This document shows positions 25,280-33,606 of a DNA stretch of 64,000 nt, in pieces. The DNA is from Streptomyces sedi (lineage in GTDB: Bacteria > Actinomycetota > Actinomycetes > Streptomycetales > Streptomycetaceae): contig NZ_VDGT01000001.1 in assembly GCF_006335015.1 (NCBI RefSeq), positions 310,001-374,000 of the forward strand, written 5' to 3'. Below the pieces are notes generated by a model that did no database searches, was not told the origin of the DNA, and saw nothing but the letters and a program-made list of their open reading frames with translations. Both the position numbers and the translations under genes were made by a program. Position 1 is the first letter of the stretch, and the number at the start of each line of letters is the position of its first letter.

Positions 25280-25335
25280 CGCCCTCTCCCCGCGTCGTGC
25301 GTCCGCTCCGTTCCGTCCGTCCCGTCCGTTCCGGA

Positions 25336-26394
25336 TCATCCGCCGCGCCCCTTCCGGTTGGCCCGGGTGAGCAGCCACAGCAGATAGGGGGCACCGATGA
25401 TGCTGGTGACCATGCCGACCGGGAACTGGTTGGAGCCCAGGGCGTGTTGGGCGACCTGGTCGGAGACCAGCACGATCAGCGCGCCGATCAGCGCGGACGG
25501 CAGCAGCGCCGGCGCCTCGCGCCCCAGCAGCCGCCGCGCGATCGGCCCGGAGACGAAGGCGACAAAGCCCACCGGCCCGGCCGCCGCCGTCGCCGCCCCG
25601 GTCAGCGCGACCGCGCAGCCGATCAGCGCCACCCGCGAGCGCTCCACCCGGGTGCCGAGCGCGCTGGCCGCCTCGTCGCCCAGTTGCAGCGTGCCGAGCG
25701 AACGGGCCGCCGCCACCGTCAGCGGGAAGAGCAGCACGACGGCGGCCAGCAGCGGGCCGACGTGCTCCCACGTCCTGCCGTTGAGGCTGCCGGCCAGCCA
25801 GATCCGCGCCTCCTGCGCGACCACGGCCGAGGAGCGCGTCATCATGTGCGAGACGACGCTGGTCAACGCGGCGGCCACGCCGATGCCGACGAGCACCAGG
25901 CGCTGCCCCGACACCCCGTTCCGCCAGGCCAGCAGGTAGATCAACGTGGCGGCCAGCAGCGCCCCGCCCAGCGCGGAGAGCGACATGGCGGCGCCGCTCA
26001 GCCCGAAGGCCACGCTGGCGACCACGGCCGCCGCGCTGGCGCCGGCGCTGATGCCGATCACGTCCGGGCTGGCCAGCGGGTTGCGCAGCAGCGTCTGGAA
26101 GAGCGCGCCGGCCAGCCCGAAGCAGAGCCCGACCAGCAGCCCGGTCAGCGCGCGCGGCAGCCGCAACTCGACGACCAGGTAGTACGTGGCGCGGGTGCCG
26201 CCCCCGCCGAGCGCCTCGACGACCTCGCCGAGCGAGACGGTCCGCGTGCCGTAGAGCACGCTGCCGACGAACGCCGCGGCGACCAGCACCACCAGCACCG
26301 CGGAGACCACGACCTCGCGCCGCTGCCGCGTCCGGCGGGTGCCGCGCACCGAGGCGCGGGCCGCCGCCACCCGTTCGGTGACCACCGCGCTCAC
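25336..26394 (-). CDS. Ferric-siderophore ABC transporter permease (FecCD family), second copy
   Basis: 352 residues with about nine to ten transmembrane helices. The family marks are LRLPRALTGLLVGLCFGLAG (about 76-95), LRNPLASPDVIGISAGAS (about 101-118) and the ATPase-contact region GFVAFVSGPIARRLLG (about 271-286). GTG 26394 overlaps the stop of the preceding permease by four bases. The two permeases form the heterodimeric channel of the uptake system. Confidence 0.93.
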   Translation of the reverse strand: MSAVVTERVAAARASVRGTRRTRQRREVVVSAVLVVLVAAAFVGSVLYGTRTVSLGEVVEALGGGGTRATYYLVVELRLPRALTGLLVGLCFGLAGALFQTLLRNPLASPDVIGISAGASAAAVVASVAFGLSGAAMSLSALGGALLAATLIYLLAWRNGVSGQRLVLVGIGVAAALTSVVSHMMTRSSAVVAQEARIWLAGSLNGRTWEHVGPLLAAVVLLFPLTVAAARSLGTLQLGDEAASALGTRVERSRVALIGCAVALTGAATAAAGPVGFVAFVSGPIARRLLGREAPALLPSALIGALIVLVSDQVAQHALGSNQFPVGMVTSIIGAPYLLWLLTRANRKGRGG

Positions 26395-27440
26395 AGCTCG
26401 GCCGTCTTCCAGCGCCGCACCAGCAGGATGAACGGAACGGAGCCCAGCAGCGCCGTCACGATCCCGACCTGGATCTCCGAAGGCCGGGCGACCAGCCGCC
26501 CGATCACGTCGGCGGTCAGCAGCAGCGCCGGCGCCACGACGGCCGCGTAGGGCAGCACCCAGCGGTAGTCGGAGCCGGTCAGGGCGCGCACCATGTGCGG
26601 CACCACCAGCCCGACGAAGACGATCGGCCCGCACAGCGCCGTGGCCGAGCCGCAGAGCAGCACGACGGACAGCGCGCCCATCGCCCGGACGAGACCGACG
26701 CGCTGCCCCAGGGTGCGGGCCATGTCCTCGCCCAGCGCGAGCGTGTTGAGGAAGCGCCCGCTCAGCAGCGCGCCGACGGCGCCGACAAGGATGAACGGCG
26801 CGGCCTGGCCGACGATGTCCGCGGTCCGGGAGAGCGTCCCGACCTGCCAGAACCGGTACTGGTCGAAGGTGTCGGTGTCGCTGAGCACCAGCGCCCCGGT
26901 GATCGAGCCGAGCGCGGCCGTGGTGGTGGCGCCGGCCAGCGCGAGCTTGACGGGCGTCGCGCCCTCGCGGCCCACCGCGCTCACCCCGTAGACCAGCAGC
27001 GCCGCCAGCAGCGCGCCGACAAAGCCGCACCAGACGTAGCCGGAGAACGAGGAGAGCCCCAGCCAGCCGATCCCGATCACGACGAAGAGCGCGGCGCCCG
27101 CGTTGATCCCCAGCATCCCCGGGTCGGCCAGCGGGTTGCGCGCCACACCCTGCATCACCGTGCCGGCGAGGCCGAGCGCGGCGCCGACCAGCAGCCCGGA
27201 GAGGGTGCGCGGCAGCCGCAGATGGCGCACGACCAACTGGTCGCGGTCGGTGGGGTCGTAGTCCGTGAGCGCGGTGACGACCTTCCCCGGCGGCACGCTC
27301 TCGGCGCCGAACGCGAGGCTCGCCGCGCAGGCCAGCAGCAGGAAGAGCAGCCCGACCAGCAGCCCGGCGACCAGCCTCGGCCGCCCGGTGACACGACGGC
27401 GCCCGGTGTCCTCGGCGTCCCGGGGCGGCGCGATCACCAT
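26391..27440 (-). CDS. Ferric-siderophore ABC transporter permease (FecCD family), first copy
   Basis: 349 residues with about nine to ten transmembrane helices. Typical segments are LRLPRTLSGLLVGAALGLAG (about 74-93), ARNPLADPGMLGINAGAA (about 99-116) and GPIVFVGLVVPHMVRALTG (about 268-286). ATG 27440 heads the permease-permease-ATPase operon, with an iron box about 83 bp upstream (27523-27541). The ribosome site is weak, so a nearby alternative start is possible. Confidence 0.92.
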   Translation of the reverse strand: MVIAPPRDAEDTGRRRVTGRPRLVAGLLVGLLFLLLACAASLAFGAESVPPGKVVTALTDYDPTDRDQLVVRHLRLPRTLSGLLVGAALGLAGTVMQGVARNPLADPGMLGINAGAALFVVIGIGWLGLSSFSGYVWCGFVGALLAALLVYGVSAVGREGATPVKLALAGATTTAALGSITGALVLSDTDTFDQYRFWQVGTLSRTADIVGQAAPFILVGAVGALLSGRFLNTLALGEDMARTLGQRVGLVRAMGALSVVLLCGSATALCGPIVFVGLVVPHMVRALTGSDYRWVLPYAAVVAPALLLTADVIGRLVARPSEIQVGIVTALLGSVPFILLVRRWKTAEL

Positions 27441-27522
27441 CCCGGCGCCCCGGTGACGGGCATGACGACCGCTGTGCTCCCTGCCGACATGCCGTTTCCC
27501 CGCCGCTCGCCCGTGCCTCTAC

Positions 27523-27541
27523 TTAGGCAAGGCTAGCCTAT
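27523..27541. promoter_or_regulatory. Iron box (DmdR1/IdeR site) of the permease operon
   Basis: TTAGGCAAGGCTAGCCTAT matches the iron-box consensus at 15 of 19 positions. It lies upstream of the permease operon and overlaps the stop codon (27538-27540) of the flavoprotein gene. Confidence 0.75.
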
Positions 27542-28125
27542 GTGTCGACGACGATCGGAGGGGGCGTGGGAGCGGTGGCCGGCCAGGTCTCGGGCTTCCA
27601 CAGGCCGCCCTTGGTGAGCGAACGCGAGCAGTGCCGGTAGACCTCGCGGGTGCGGATGACCAGCGCCATCTTCGGCGGCACCCCGTTGAGGGCGAGCTGG
27701 TCGAAGAACGGCGCGTCCCGCACCAGCCGGGCGGTGCCGTTGATGCGCAGCGTCTCGCCATGGCCCGGCAGGAAGAAGATCGTGCCGACCTGCCCGTTGC
27801 TCAGCACGTTCCGCCAGCTGTCGGCCCGGCGGTTCCCCGGGCGGTCGGGGATGACCAGGGTGTTCGAGTCCAGCACCTTGGCGAAGCCCGGCGGGTCGCC
27901 CTTGGGCGTCACGTCGCAGCTGCCGTCCGCGCCCGAGGTGGCGATCAGACAGAACGGGGAGAGCGCCAGCCACTGGCGCTCGAAGTCACCCAGGTCGGAA
28001 CGGACCTTGGCGATCACGATCGGGTGCGGGGGGCCCAGCAGCTCGGCGAACTCGTCCTCCGAGGTGACGGGCACGCTCCCCGCCAACGGGTCGTCCACCA
28101 CTGTCGTCGCCCGGTCCGGCTCCAT
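27538..28125 (-). CDS. FMN-dependent PPOX-type flavoprotein (pyridoxamine 5'-phosphate oxidase family)
   Basis: 195 residues of the split-barrel flavin-binding fold. SPFCLIATSGADGSCDVTPKGD (trimmed here to SPFCLIATSGADGS, about 65-78) and NTLVIPDRPGNRRADSW (about 93-109) are the family core; NVLSNGQVGTIFFLPGHGET is strand pairing in the barrel. It is like the MSMEG_1061 group. It probably reduces an unknown substrate, with siderophore iron a tempting but unproven idea because of its neighbours. ATG 28125 has GGGAGG seven bases upstream. Its end overlaps the iron box of the downstream permease operon. Confidence 0.85.
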   Translation of the reverse strand: MEPDRATTVVDDPLAGSVPVTSEDEFAELLGPPHPIVIAKVRSDLGDFERQWLALSPFCLIATSGADGSCDVTPKGDPPGFAKVLDSNTLVIPDRPGNRRADSWRNVLSNGQVGTIFFLPGHGETLRINGTARLVRDAPFFDQLALNGVPPKMALVIRTREVYRHCSRSLTKGGLWKPETWPATAPTPPPIVVDT

Positions 28126-28304
28126 GGCCGACCTCCCCTCCTCGATCGGCGACAGGTCACACACCCGCCCGAATCGTGCCGGACGCGCTGACACCACCCT
28201 GGCACGGGCATTCGACGGACGAACACGCAGGTGTCCGCAACGGGGTCGAACGACCGCCCGGGCACCGCTGTCGACCGCTCCCCCAGCCTCTCGGGGCAAT
28301 ACGC

Positions 28305-28949
28305 CTAGACGTCGTCGCCGATGACCGGCTCGGGGAGGGATCCCGCGTTGTGCTCCAGCAGACGCCAGCCGCGCACGCCCTCGCCGAGGACGGACCAGCA
28401 GCAGTTGGAGACGCTGCCCAGCGCCTCCCAGCTCTCCGGCGCCAGACCCAGCAGCCGCCCGATGGTCGTGCGGATGGTCCCGCCGTGGCTGGCCACCACC
28501 AGCAGCCCGCCGGGCGGAAGCTTCTCCACCGCGCGCTCCACCACGGGCGCCGCCCGGTCCGCGACCTCGGTCTCCAGCTCGCCGCCCCCGCGCCGCACCG
28601 GCTCACCGCGCTTCCACGCCGCGTACTGCTCGCCGAAGCGCTCCTCGATCTCCGCGTGGGTCAGGCCCTGCCAGTCCCCCGCGAACGACTCGCGCAGCGC
28701 CGCCTCGTACGACACCGGAAGGCCGGTGACGGCGACCAGCTCGGCGGCCGTGGCCCTCGCGCGCCGCAGGTCGGAGGAGACCACCGCGTCCGGCCCCAGC
28801 CGCGCCAGCAGCCCGGCGGCCCGCCTGGCCTGCGCGACACCCACCTCGGTCAGCTCGATGTCGGTGGTGCCCTGGAAGCGGCTCTCCAGATTCCATGCCG
28901 TCTGGCCGTGCCGCCACAGCACGATCCGCCGGCCGCCCGGGGCGCTCAG
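28305..28949 (-). CDS. Histidine phosphatase family protein (phosphoglycerate mutase-like), probable CTG start
   Basis: 214 residues from 28949, or 205 from GTG 28922. The catalytic RHG motif is in IVLWRHGQTAWN, with second motif LLVVASHGGTIRTTIGRLLG (catalytic His). The catalytic Glu is in ESFAGDWQGLTHAEI. The first beta-strand (residues APGGRRIV) lies upstream of GTG 28922, so the protein should begin earlier. The frame is open only to a TGA at 28956, and the sole plausible codon is CTG 28949-28947, overlapping the rsfS stop as CTGA. That is the usual coupled position, so a CTG start is inferred. The substrate is unknown. Confidence 0.82.
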   Translation of the reverse strand: MSAPGGRRIVLWRHGQTAWNLESRFQGTTDIELTEVGVAQARRAAGLLARLGPDAVVSSDLRRARATAAELVAVTGLPVSYEAALRESFAGDWQGLTHAEIEERFGEQYAAWKRGEPVRRGGGELETEVADRAAPVVERAVEKLPPGGLLVVASHGGTIRTTIGRLLGLAPESWEALGSVSNCCWSVLGEGVRGWRLLEHNAGSLPEPVIGDDV

Positions 28950-29377
28950 GAGGGCTCACCGCCCGCCGTGTCGTCCGCCCCGGCCTCGGACTCGGCACCC
29001 CGGCCCCTGGTCGCCACGGCGTCCTCGGGGAGCGCGATCTCCGGGCAGTCCTTCCACAGGCGCTCCAGGGCGTAGAAGACGCGCTCCTCCGAGTGCTGCA
29101 CGTGGACGACGATGTCGACGTAGTCCAGCAGCACCCAGCGGCCGTCCCGCTCGCCCTCGCGCCGCACCGGCTTGGCGTCCAGCTCGCGCAGCGCCTCCTC
29201 CACGCCGTCCACGATCGCCCTGACCTGCCGGTCGTTGGGCGCGGACGCCAGCAGGAAGGCGTCGGTGATGGCCAGCACGTCGCTGACGTCGTACGCGATG
29301 ATGTCGTGCGCCAGCTTGTCGGCGGCGGCCTGGGCGGCGGCCCTGACCAGCTCGGTGGCGCGGTCCGTGGCGGTCAC
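28946..29377 (-). CDS. rsfS: Ribosome silencing factor RsfS (Iojap/RsfA family)
   Basis: 143 residues. The Iojap fold is recognised from HDIIAYDVSDVLAITDAFLL (about 24-43), RQVRAIVDGVEEAL, and GRWVLLDYVDIVVHVQHSEE (about 79-98). RsfS binds ribosomal protein L14 and keeps the subunits apart in slow growth. The C-terminal 25 residues are an acidic Gly/Asp tail. GTG 29377 has GGAG 12 bases upstream. It is coupled to the histidine phosphatase gene (CTGA overlap). Confidence 0.92.
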   Translation of the reverse strand: MTATDRATELVRAAAQAAADKLAHDIIAYDVSDVLAITDAFLLASAPNDRQVRAIVDGVEEALRELDAKPVRREGERDGRWVLLDYVDIVVHVQHSEERVFYALERLWKDCPEIALPEDAVATRGRGAESEAGADDTAGGEPS

Positions 29378-29487
29378 AGCTGCGGCAGTCTCCTCGGTGA
29401 TCAGAGGTCGGTGCGCTCCGCTGTCACGGGCGTCGGCGGTCCCGTGACCCGACCCTGGAACCCCAGGGTCTCATGTCCCACTGACGG

Positions 29488-31428
29488 TCACGGCTCATAG
29501 TCCTGCCCCAGCACCACCGTCACGTCCGCCGTCCCCGGGCCGTCGCCCTCGGTGACCACTTCCTCCGGCAGGCCCAGGGTCCGCGCCGCGTTGAGGGCGG
29601 TCTCACGGTGCTCCGCGACCTCGTAGAGGATGCTCGACTCGGCGGCCGTGTCATCGACCACCCGGTTGTCGACCACCGTCAGACCGGCTCCGACCAGGGC
29701 GATCCTCGCCATCTCGCCGAGCGCGCCGGTGCCGGACGCGTCCCTGACCCCGAAGCGGACCACACCGCCGGACTGCGCGTTGCTGACCGAGCCGCCCAGC
29801 ACGTCGTGGACCAGGCCGTCGGCCGTCTCGTCACTGATCGTGCCGTCGTCCTCGACGGGGAGCGGCGCGGTGGTGTACTCGCCGGACTGCGCGTAGCCGG
29901 CGAGCGTGGCCAGGCTCACGCCCAACTCCTGCTCGGAGAGCGAGGGGTCGTGGATCTGGCGAAGGTTCTCCATCGCGGTGACGGCCTGCGAGTCGGTGGC
30001 CGGCAGCTTGTCCAGCACCGCCTCCATCACCTGCCCGAAGCGGGCCAGCTGCGCCGACTGCGGCTCCTCCTCGGCGCGGTAGGTCGCGTAGGCGACGGCC
30101 TCCTGGCCGGCCAGCCGCACCTCGTCGCCCGCCTCGACCAGCGGGCCCTCGTCGTCCTCCCCGCCCGGCACCTCGGTGTCGGTGGCAACGGTGATGCCGC
30201 TGACGAGGTCGACCAGGTTCGCCAACGAGGGGGTGTTCAGCCGCCAGGTGCCCTTGATCTCCGCGCCCAGCAGCGCGCCGACCGCGTCCCGCACCGAACC
30301 GGCGCTCTCGTCGGACACGGCCTGGCCGAGGGTGGTGGCGCCGCCGTCGGGGGTGACCGCCAGCTCGTTGGGCAGCAGCAGCGTCGTGCCGCTGCCGCTC
30401 GTCTCGTTGGCGACCAGCAGCGCGGTGGAGGTCTCCTGCGAGTCCACCGGCCACAGATGGACCACGATCACGTCCCGCGCCTCGGCGCCGCCCCCGGTGG
30501 CGCCCTCCTCGGCGTCGCCGCCCAGAAACGGCAGCCGGTCGGTCGACCACAGGAAGCCGACGCCGCCGAGCAGCGCCAGCACCAGCGCGATCACCAGCAG
30601 CCGCTTGCGGCTGCGCCCGCGCCGCTTGGCCTCCTCGCGGCGCTCGGTGCGGCTCTCGCTGAACTTCAGCCAGTCGATGACGTCCTCGGACTCCTCGGTC
30701 TGCTCGTCGACGAAGGAGAACTGCTCGGTCTCGTACGACTCGTCGGGCGACGGCCGGCGCTGCTCGGGAACGGTCGCCCGGCGCGGCTCGGCGTCCGCCG
30801 GCGGCACCGGCGCCTGCTGCCCGGTGTCCTCGACGGGCGCCTGGCGACCGGTGTCCCACCCGTCCGCGACGGGGGCCTGCCGCCCCGTATCCCAGCCCTG
30901 GTCCGTCACCGGAGCCTGCCGCCCCGTATCCCACCCCTGGTCCGTCACCGGAGCCTGCCGCCCCGTATCCCACCCCTGGTCCGTCACCGGAGCCTGCCGA
31001 CCCGTGTCCCACTCGCCCGTCACCGGCGGCTGCGGGCCGGTGTCCTGGCTGGTGCCCTGCGGGTAGCCGTAGCCGGGCTGCTGGTAGCCGTAGTCGGGAG
31101 CCGACGGAGGCACCGGGCGCTGGGCGCCGGTGTCGGAGGCGTAGGGGTCCCACTGGTCGTGGCCGGGCCGCGTTCCGCCGTAGCCCTCCTGGCCCTGGTA
31201 GCCCTGGTAGCCCTGCGACTGCTGACCGGGGTCCTGGTACCCCTGTCCGCCGCCGCCACGGTAGTCGTGCTCCTGGTAGCCGTAGCCGCCGCCGTAGCCG
31301 TCCTGGTAACCCGAGTGGTCCGCGGTCCCCCGGTCGCCGGCCTGGTCCTGCGGGGGCTGGTGGTACAGCGGGCGCCCGTACGCGTCATAGCCGTAGATCT
31401 GCCCGTACGGCTGCTGTCGGTCGTTCAC
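29488..31428 (-). CDS. LytR/LCP-like cell envelope protein with repetitive N-terminus and LytR_C domain
   Basis: 646 residues. Residues 1-250 are Tyr/Gln/Gly-rich and contain tandem 13-residue repeats (WDTGRQAPVTDQG, about 146-205), then a basic patch and one transmembrane helix (RLLVIALVLALLGGVGFLWS, about 287-306). The outer part has a degenerate LCP-type domain (VIVVHLWPVDSQETSTALLV, YATYRAEEEPQSAQLARFGQ) and a C-terminal LytR_C domain (RFGVRDASGTGALGEMARIA onward). LCP proteins attach glycopolymers to the wall; the locus position resembles PdtA of S. coelicolor. The catalytic Arg/Asp set of active LCP enzymes is not obvious, so activity is uncertain. It lies between nadD and rsfS. Confidence 0.82.
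   Translation of the reverse strand: MNDRQQPYGQIYGYDAYGRPLYHQPPQDQAGDRGTADHSGYQDGYGGGYGYQEHDYRGGGGQGYQDPGQQSQGYQGYQGQEGYGGTRPGHDQWDPYASDTGAQRPVPPSAPDYGYQQPGYGYPQGTSQDTGPQPPVTGEWDTGRQAPVTDQGWDTGRQAPVTDQGWDTGRQAPVTDQGWDTGRQAPVADGWDTGRQAPVEDTGQQAPVPPADAEPRRATVPEQRRPSPDESYETEQFSFVDEQTEESEDVIDWLKFSESRTERREEAKRRGRSRKRLLVIALVLALLGGVGFLWSTDRLPFLGGDAEEGATGGGAEARDVIVVHLWPVDSQETSTALLVANETSGSGTTLLLPNELAVTPDGGATTLGQAVSDESAGSVRDAVGALLGAEIKGTWRLNTPSLANLVDLVSGITVATDTEVPGGEDDEGPLVEAGDEVRLAGQEAVAYATYRAEEEPQSAQLARFGQVMEAVLDKLPATDSQAVTAMENLRQIHDPSLSEQELGVSLATLAGYAQSGEYTTAPLPVEDDGTISDETADGLVHDVLGGSVSNAQSGGVVRFGVRDASGTGALGEMARIALVGAGLTVVDNRVVDDTAAESSILYEVAEHRETALNAARTLGLPEEVVTEGDGPGTADVTVVLGQDYEP
30875..30991. repeat. 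39-bp tandem minisatellite inside the LytR-like gene
   Basis: Three near-identical 39-bp units starting at 30875, 30914 and 30953, plus a partial fourth from 30992 and decayed copies on the left. They encode the 13-residue WDTGRQAPVTDQG units on the minus strand. Units 2 and 3 are identical, so recent slippage is likely and length may vary between strains. Confidence 0.92.
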
Positions 31429-31449
31429 CAGTGCCGCCCTTCGGTCCGT

Positions 31450-32073
31450 TCAGCGGGTGGGTTGCGACGGGTCCCGGTAGAGGGCGCGCTTGTTGATGTA
31501 GCGCACCACGCCGTCGGGCACCAGATACCAGACGGGATCGCCACGGGCCACCCGGGCCCGGCAGTCGGTGGAGGAGATGGCCAGCGCCGGCACCTCGATC
31601 AGCGAGACGCCGCCCTGCGGCAACCCGGGGTCGGCCAGCACATGACCCGGCCGCGTCACCCCGATGAAGTGCGCCAACGAGAACAGCTCGCCGGCGTCCC
31701 GCCACCCCAGGATCTGCGCCAGCGCGTCGGCGCCCGTGATGAAGAACAGGTCCGCGTCCGCGTACTCGGCACGCAACTCCCGCAGCGTGTCGATGGTGTA
31801 CGTCTTGCCGCCCCGGTCGATGTCGATCCTGCTGACCGAGAACTGGGGGTTGGAGGCCGTCGCGATGACGGTCATCAGATAGCGGTCCTCGGCGGGCGAG
31901 ACCGACCGGTGCCCCTTCTGCCAGGGCTGCCCGGTCGGCACGAAGACGACCTCGTCCAGGTCGAACCGCGCGGCCACCTCACTGGCCGCGACGAGGTGCC
32001 CGTGGTGGATGGGGTCGAACGTGCCGCCCATCACCCCGAGCCGCCGCTTGCCGTCGGCTATCCGGTCTCGCAT
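31450..32073 (-). CDS. nadD: Nicotinate-nucleotide adenylyltransferase NadD
   Basis: 207 residues. The nucleotidyltransferase motif [14 protein letters not shown] is at about 13-26 and the second motif ISSTDCR at about 166-172 (usually ISSTxIR; the Cys is a small departure). It joins nicotinate mononucleotide and ATP to deamido-NAD in NAD synthesis. ATG 32073. The stop lies 21 bp before the start of the LytR-like gene, so they are probably co-transcribed. A 57-codon membrane protein gene ends 10 bp upstream of its start. Confidence 0.95.
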   Translation of the reverse strand: MRDRIADGKRRLGVMGGTFDPIHHGHLVAASEVAARFDLDEVVFVPTGQPWQKGHRSVSPAEDRYLMTVIATASNPQFSVSRIDIDRGGKTYTIDTLRELRAEYADADLFFITGADALAQILGWRDAGELFSLAHFIGVTRPGHVLADPGLPQGGVSLIEVPALAISSTDCRARVARGDPVWYLVPDGVVRYINKRALYRDPSQPTR

Positions 32074-32083
32074 GGGGCAGACC

Positions 32084-32257
32084 CTAGCGGTCGCGGTTGA
32101 GCCGGGTGGTGATCCAGAGCAGCAACAACAGGCCAGCCAGCGCGCCGCCGCCGATGGCGTAGGCGTTCAGACTGTCGTGCGCACCCCCCTCGGAGGCGAG
32201 CGGAAGCAGTGCCTCGGTGACGGAACTGTCGGCGGTCAGGGCGTTGATCTGGGTCAT
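32084..32257 (-). CDS. Small single-pass membrane protein (57 aa)
   Basis: ATG 32257 to TAG 32084 encodes 57 residues starting [21 protein letters not shown] hydrophobic helix ([15 protein letters not shown], about 36-50) is followed by the basic end TTRLNRDR, so it is probably one membrane span with the C-terminus inside. Similar tiny proteins ending in T-x-R-F/L-N-x-D-R occur upstream of nadD in Streptomyces as I remember. It is too short for usual gene thresholds. The stop is 10 bp before the nadD start, suggesting one operon. Function unknown. Confidence 0.75.
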   Translation of the reverse strand: MTQINALTADSSVTEALLPLASEGGAHDSLNAYAIGGGALAGLLLLLWITTRLNRDR

Positions 32258-32394
32258 GCGACGGCCTATCCGGGAACGGGACGCTGGGACGTAGGGTCAT
32301 GGTATGCGGAGGCGGAGGCGGCAGCCTCTTGCCCCCACCCGTCCGTGCGGTTCAGGGTGGGCTGACGGCCGCATCACGGACGGAGGGGGCGGAC

Positions 32395-33570
32395 ATGACG
32401 GACAACACGGGGCAGGGGAACGACGCGGACGGCCCGGACGGCCCGGGCGGCGACCACGGGGAGGGCGCCGGGGGCGCCGCGCACCCGGGCGACGAGGTGG
32501 CGGGCCGGTCGGAGACGGGGGTCGAGTCGACGGTGAGCCGACCCGACGACGGGCGGCGGCGCTTCCCCGGGATCTCCTCGCGCGCGTATGAACACCCGGC
32601 TGATCGTTCGGCGTTGGTCGCCCTTCGAAAGTTGACCGGTTTTGACACCGTGTTCAAGGCGCTGAGCGGGATGGTGCCGGAGCGCAGCCTGCGGCTGCTG
32701 TTCCTCTCCGACTCGGTGCGGGTCGACGAGCGGCAGTTCGCGCACCTCCACGAGATGCTGCTGGACGCCTGCGCGATCCTGGACCTGGACCGCGTTCCGC
32801 CGCTCTACGTCTCGCAGGACCCGAAGCCCAACGCGATGTGCATCGGGCTCGACCAGCCGGTGATCGTGCTCACCACCGGCCTGGTCGAACTCCTCGACGA
32901 CGAGCACGAGATGCGGGCCGTCATCGGTCACGAGGTGGGCCACGCACTCTCCGGCCACGCGGTCTACCGCACGCTGCTGCTCTTCCTGACCAACCTCGCG
33001 GTCCGGGTCGCGTGGATCCCGCTGGGGAACGTGGCGATCATGGCGATCGTCACGGCGCTGCGTGAGTGGTTCCGCAAGTCCGAACTCTCCGCCGACCGCG
33101 CCGGCCTGCTCGTCGGCCAGGACCCCGAGGCGTCGATGCGCGGCCTGATGAAGCTGGCAGGCGGCAACCACCTGCACCAGATGAACGTCGACGCGTTCCT
33201 CGAACAGGCCAGGGAGTACGAGTCCGGCGGCGACCTGCGCGACTCGGTGCTGAAGATCCTCAACGTGCTGCCGCGCACCCACCCGTTCGCCGCCGTCCGG
33301 GCCGCCGAGCTGCACGACTGGGCGAGGACGCGGGACTACCAGCGGCTGATGGACGGGCACTACCCGCGCCGCGACGAGGACGGCGACGCGTCCGTCAGCG
33401 ACTCGGTCCGCGAGTCGGCCGGCCACTACGCGCGAACGGTCCGCACCAGCAAGGACCCGTTGATGCGGCTGGTCAACGACGTGGCGGGCGGCGCGAGCGA
33501 TCTCGGCGGAAAGCTGCGGGACTTCGCGACGGGCCGTCGCCCCGGGGGCGAGACACCGCCCGACCAGTGA
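32395..33570 (+). CDS. M48 family zinc metallopeptidase (HtpX-like)
   Basis: 391 residues. The zinc-binding motif HEVGHALSGH is at about 182-191 and the third-ligand region REWFRKSELSADRAGLL at about 223-239. A hydrophobic span (TLLLFLTNLAVRVAWIPL and NVAIMAIVTAL, about 195-220) lies between them, so the catalytic side is close to the membrane. The first 60 residues are acidic and Gly-rich. M48 proteases remove damaged membrane proteins. ATG 32395 has GGAGGGGG upstream. It is divergent from nadD and the small membrane gene, and its stop is followed by a repeat island. Confidence 0.9.
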   Translation: MTDNTGQGNDADGPDGPGGDHGEGAGGAAHPGDEVAGRSETGVESTVSRPDDGRRRFPGISSRAYEHPADRSALVALRKLTGFDTVFKALSGMVPERSLRLLFLSDSVRVDERQFAHLHEMLLDACAILDLDRVPPLYVSQDPKPNAMCIGLDQPVIVLTTGLVELLDDEHEMRAVIGHEVGHALSGHAVYRTLLLFLTNLAVRVAWIPLGNVAIMAIVTALREWFRKSELSADRAGLLVGQDPEASMRGLMKLAGGNHLHQMNVDAFLEQAREYESGGDLRDSVLKILNVLPRTHPFAAVRAAELHDWARTRDYQRLMDGHYPRRDEDGDASVSDSVRESAGHYARTVRTSKDPLMRLVNDVAGGASDLGGKLRDFATGRRPGGETPPDQ

Positions 33571-33606
33571 CCGGCGGCCGACCACCCGCCTTGCCGGCGC
33601 GGCACC

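Noticed and set aside
30875..31015. CRISPR-like array
   Set aside because: Units are adjacent with no unique spacers, in frame, and encode a repeated 13-residue peptide; it is a minisatellite.
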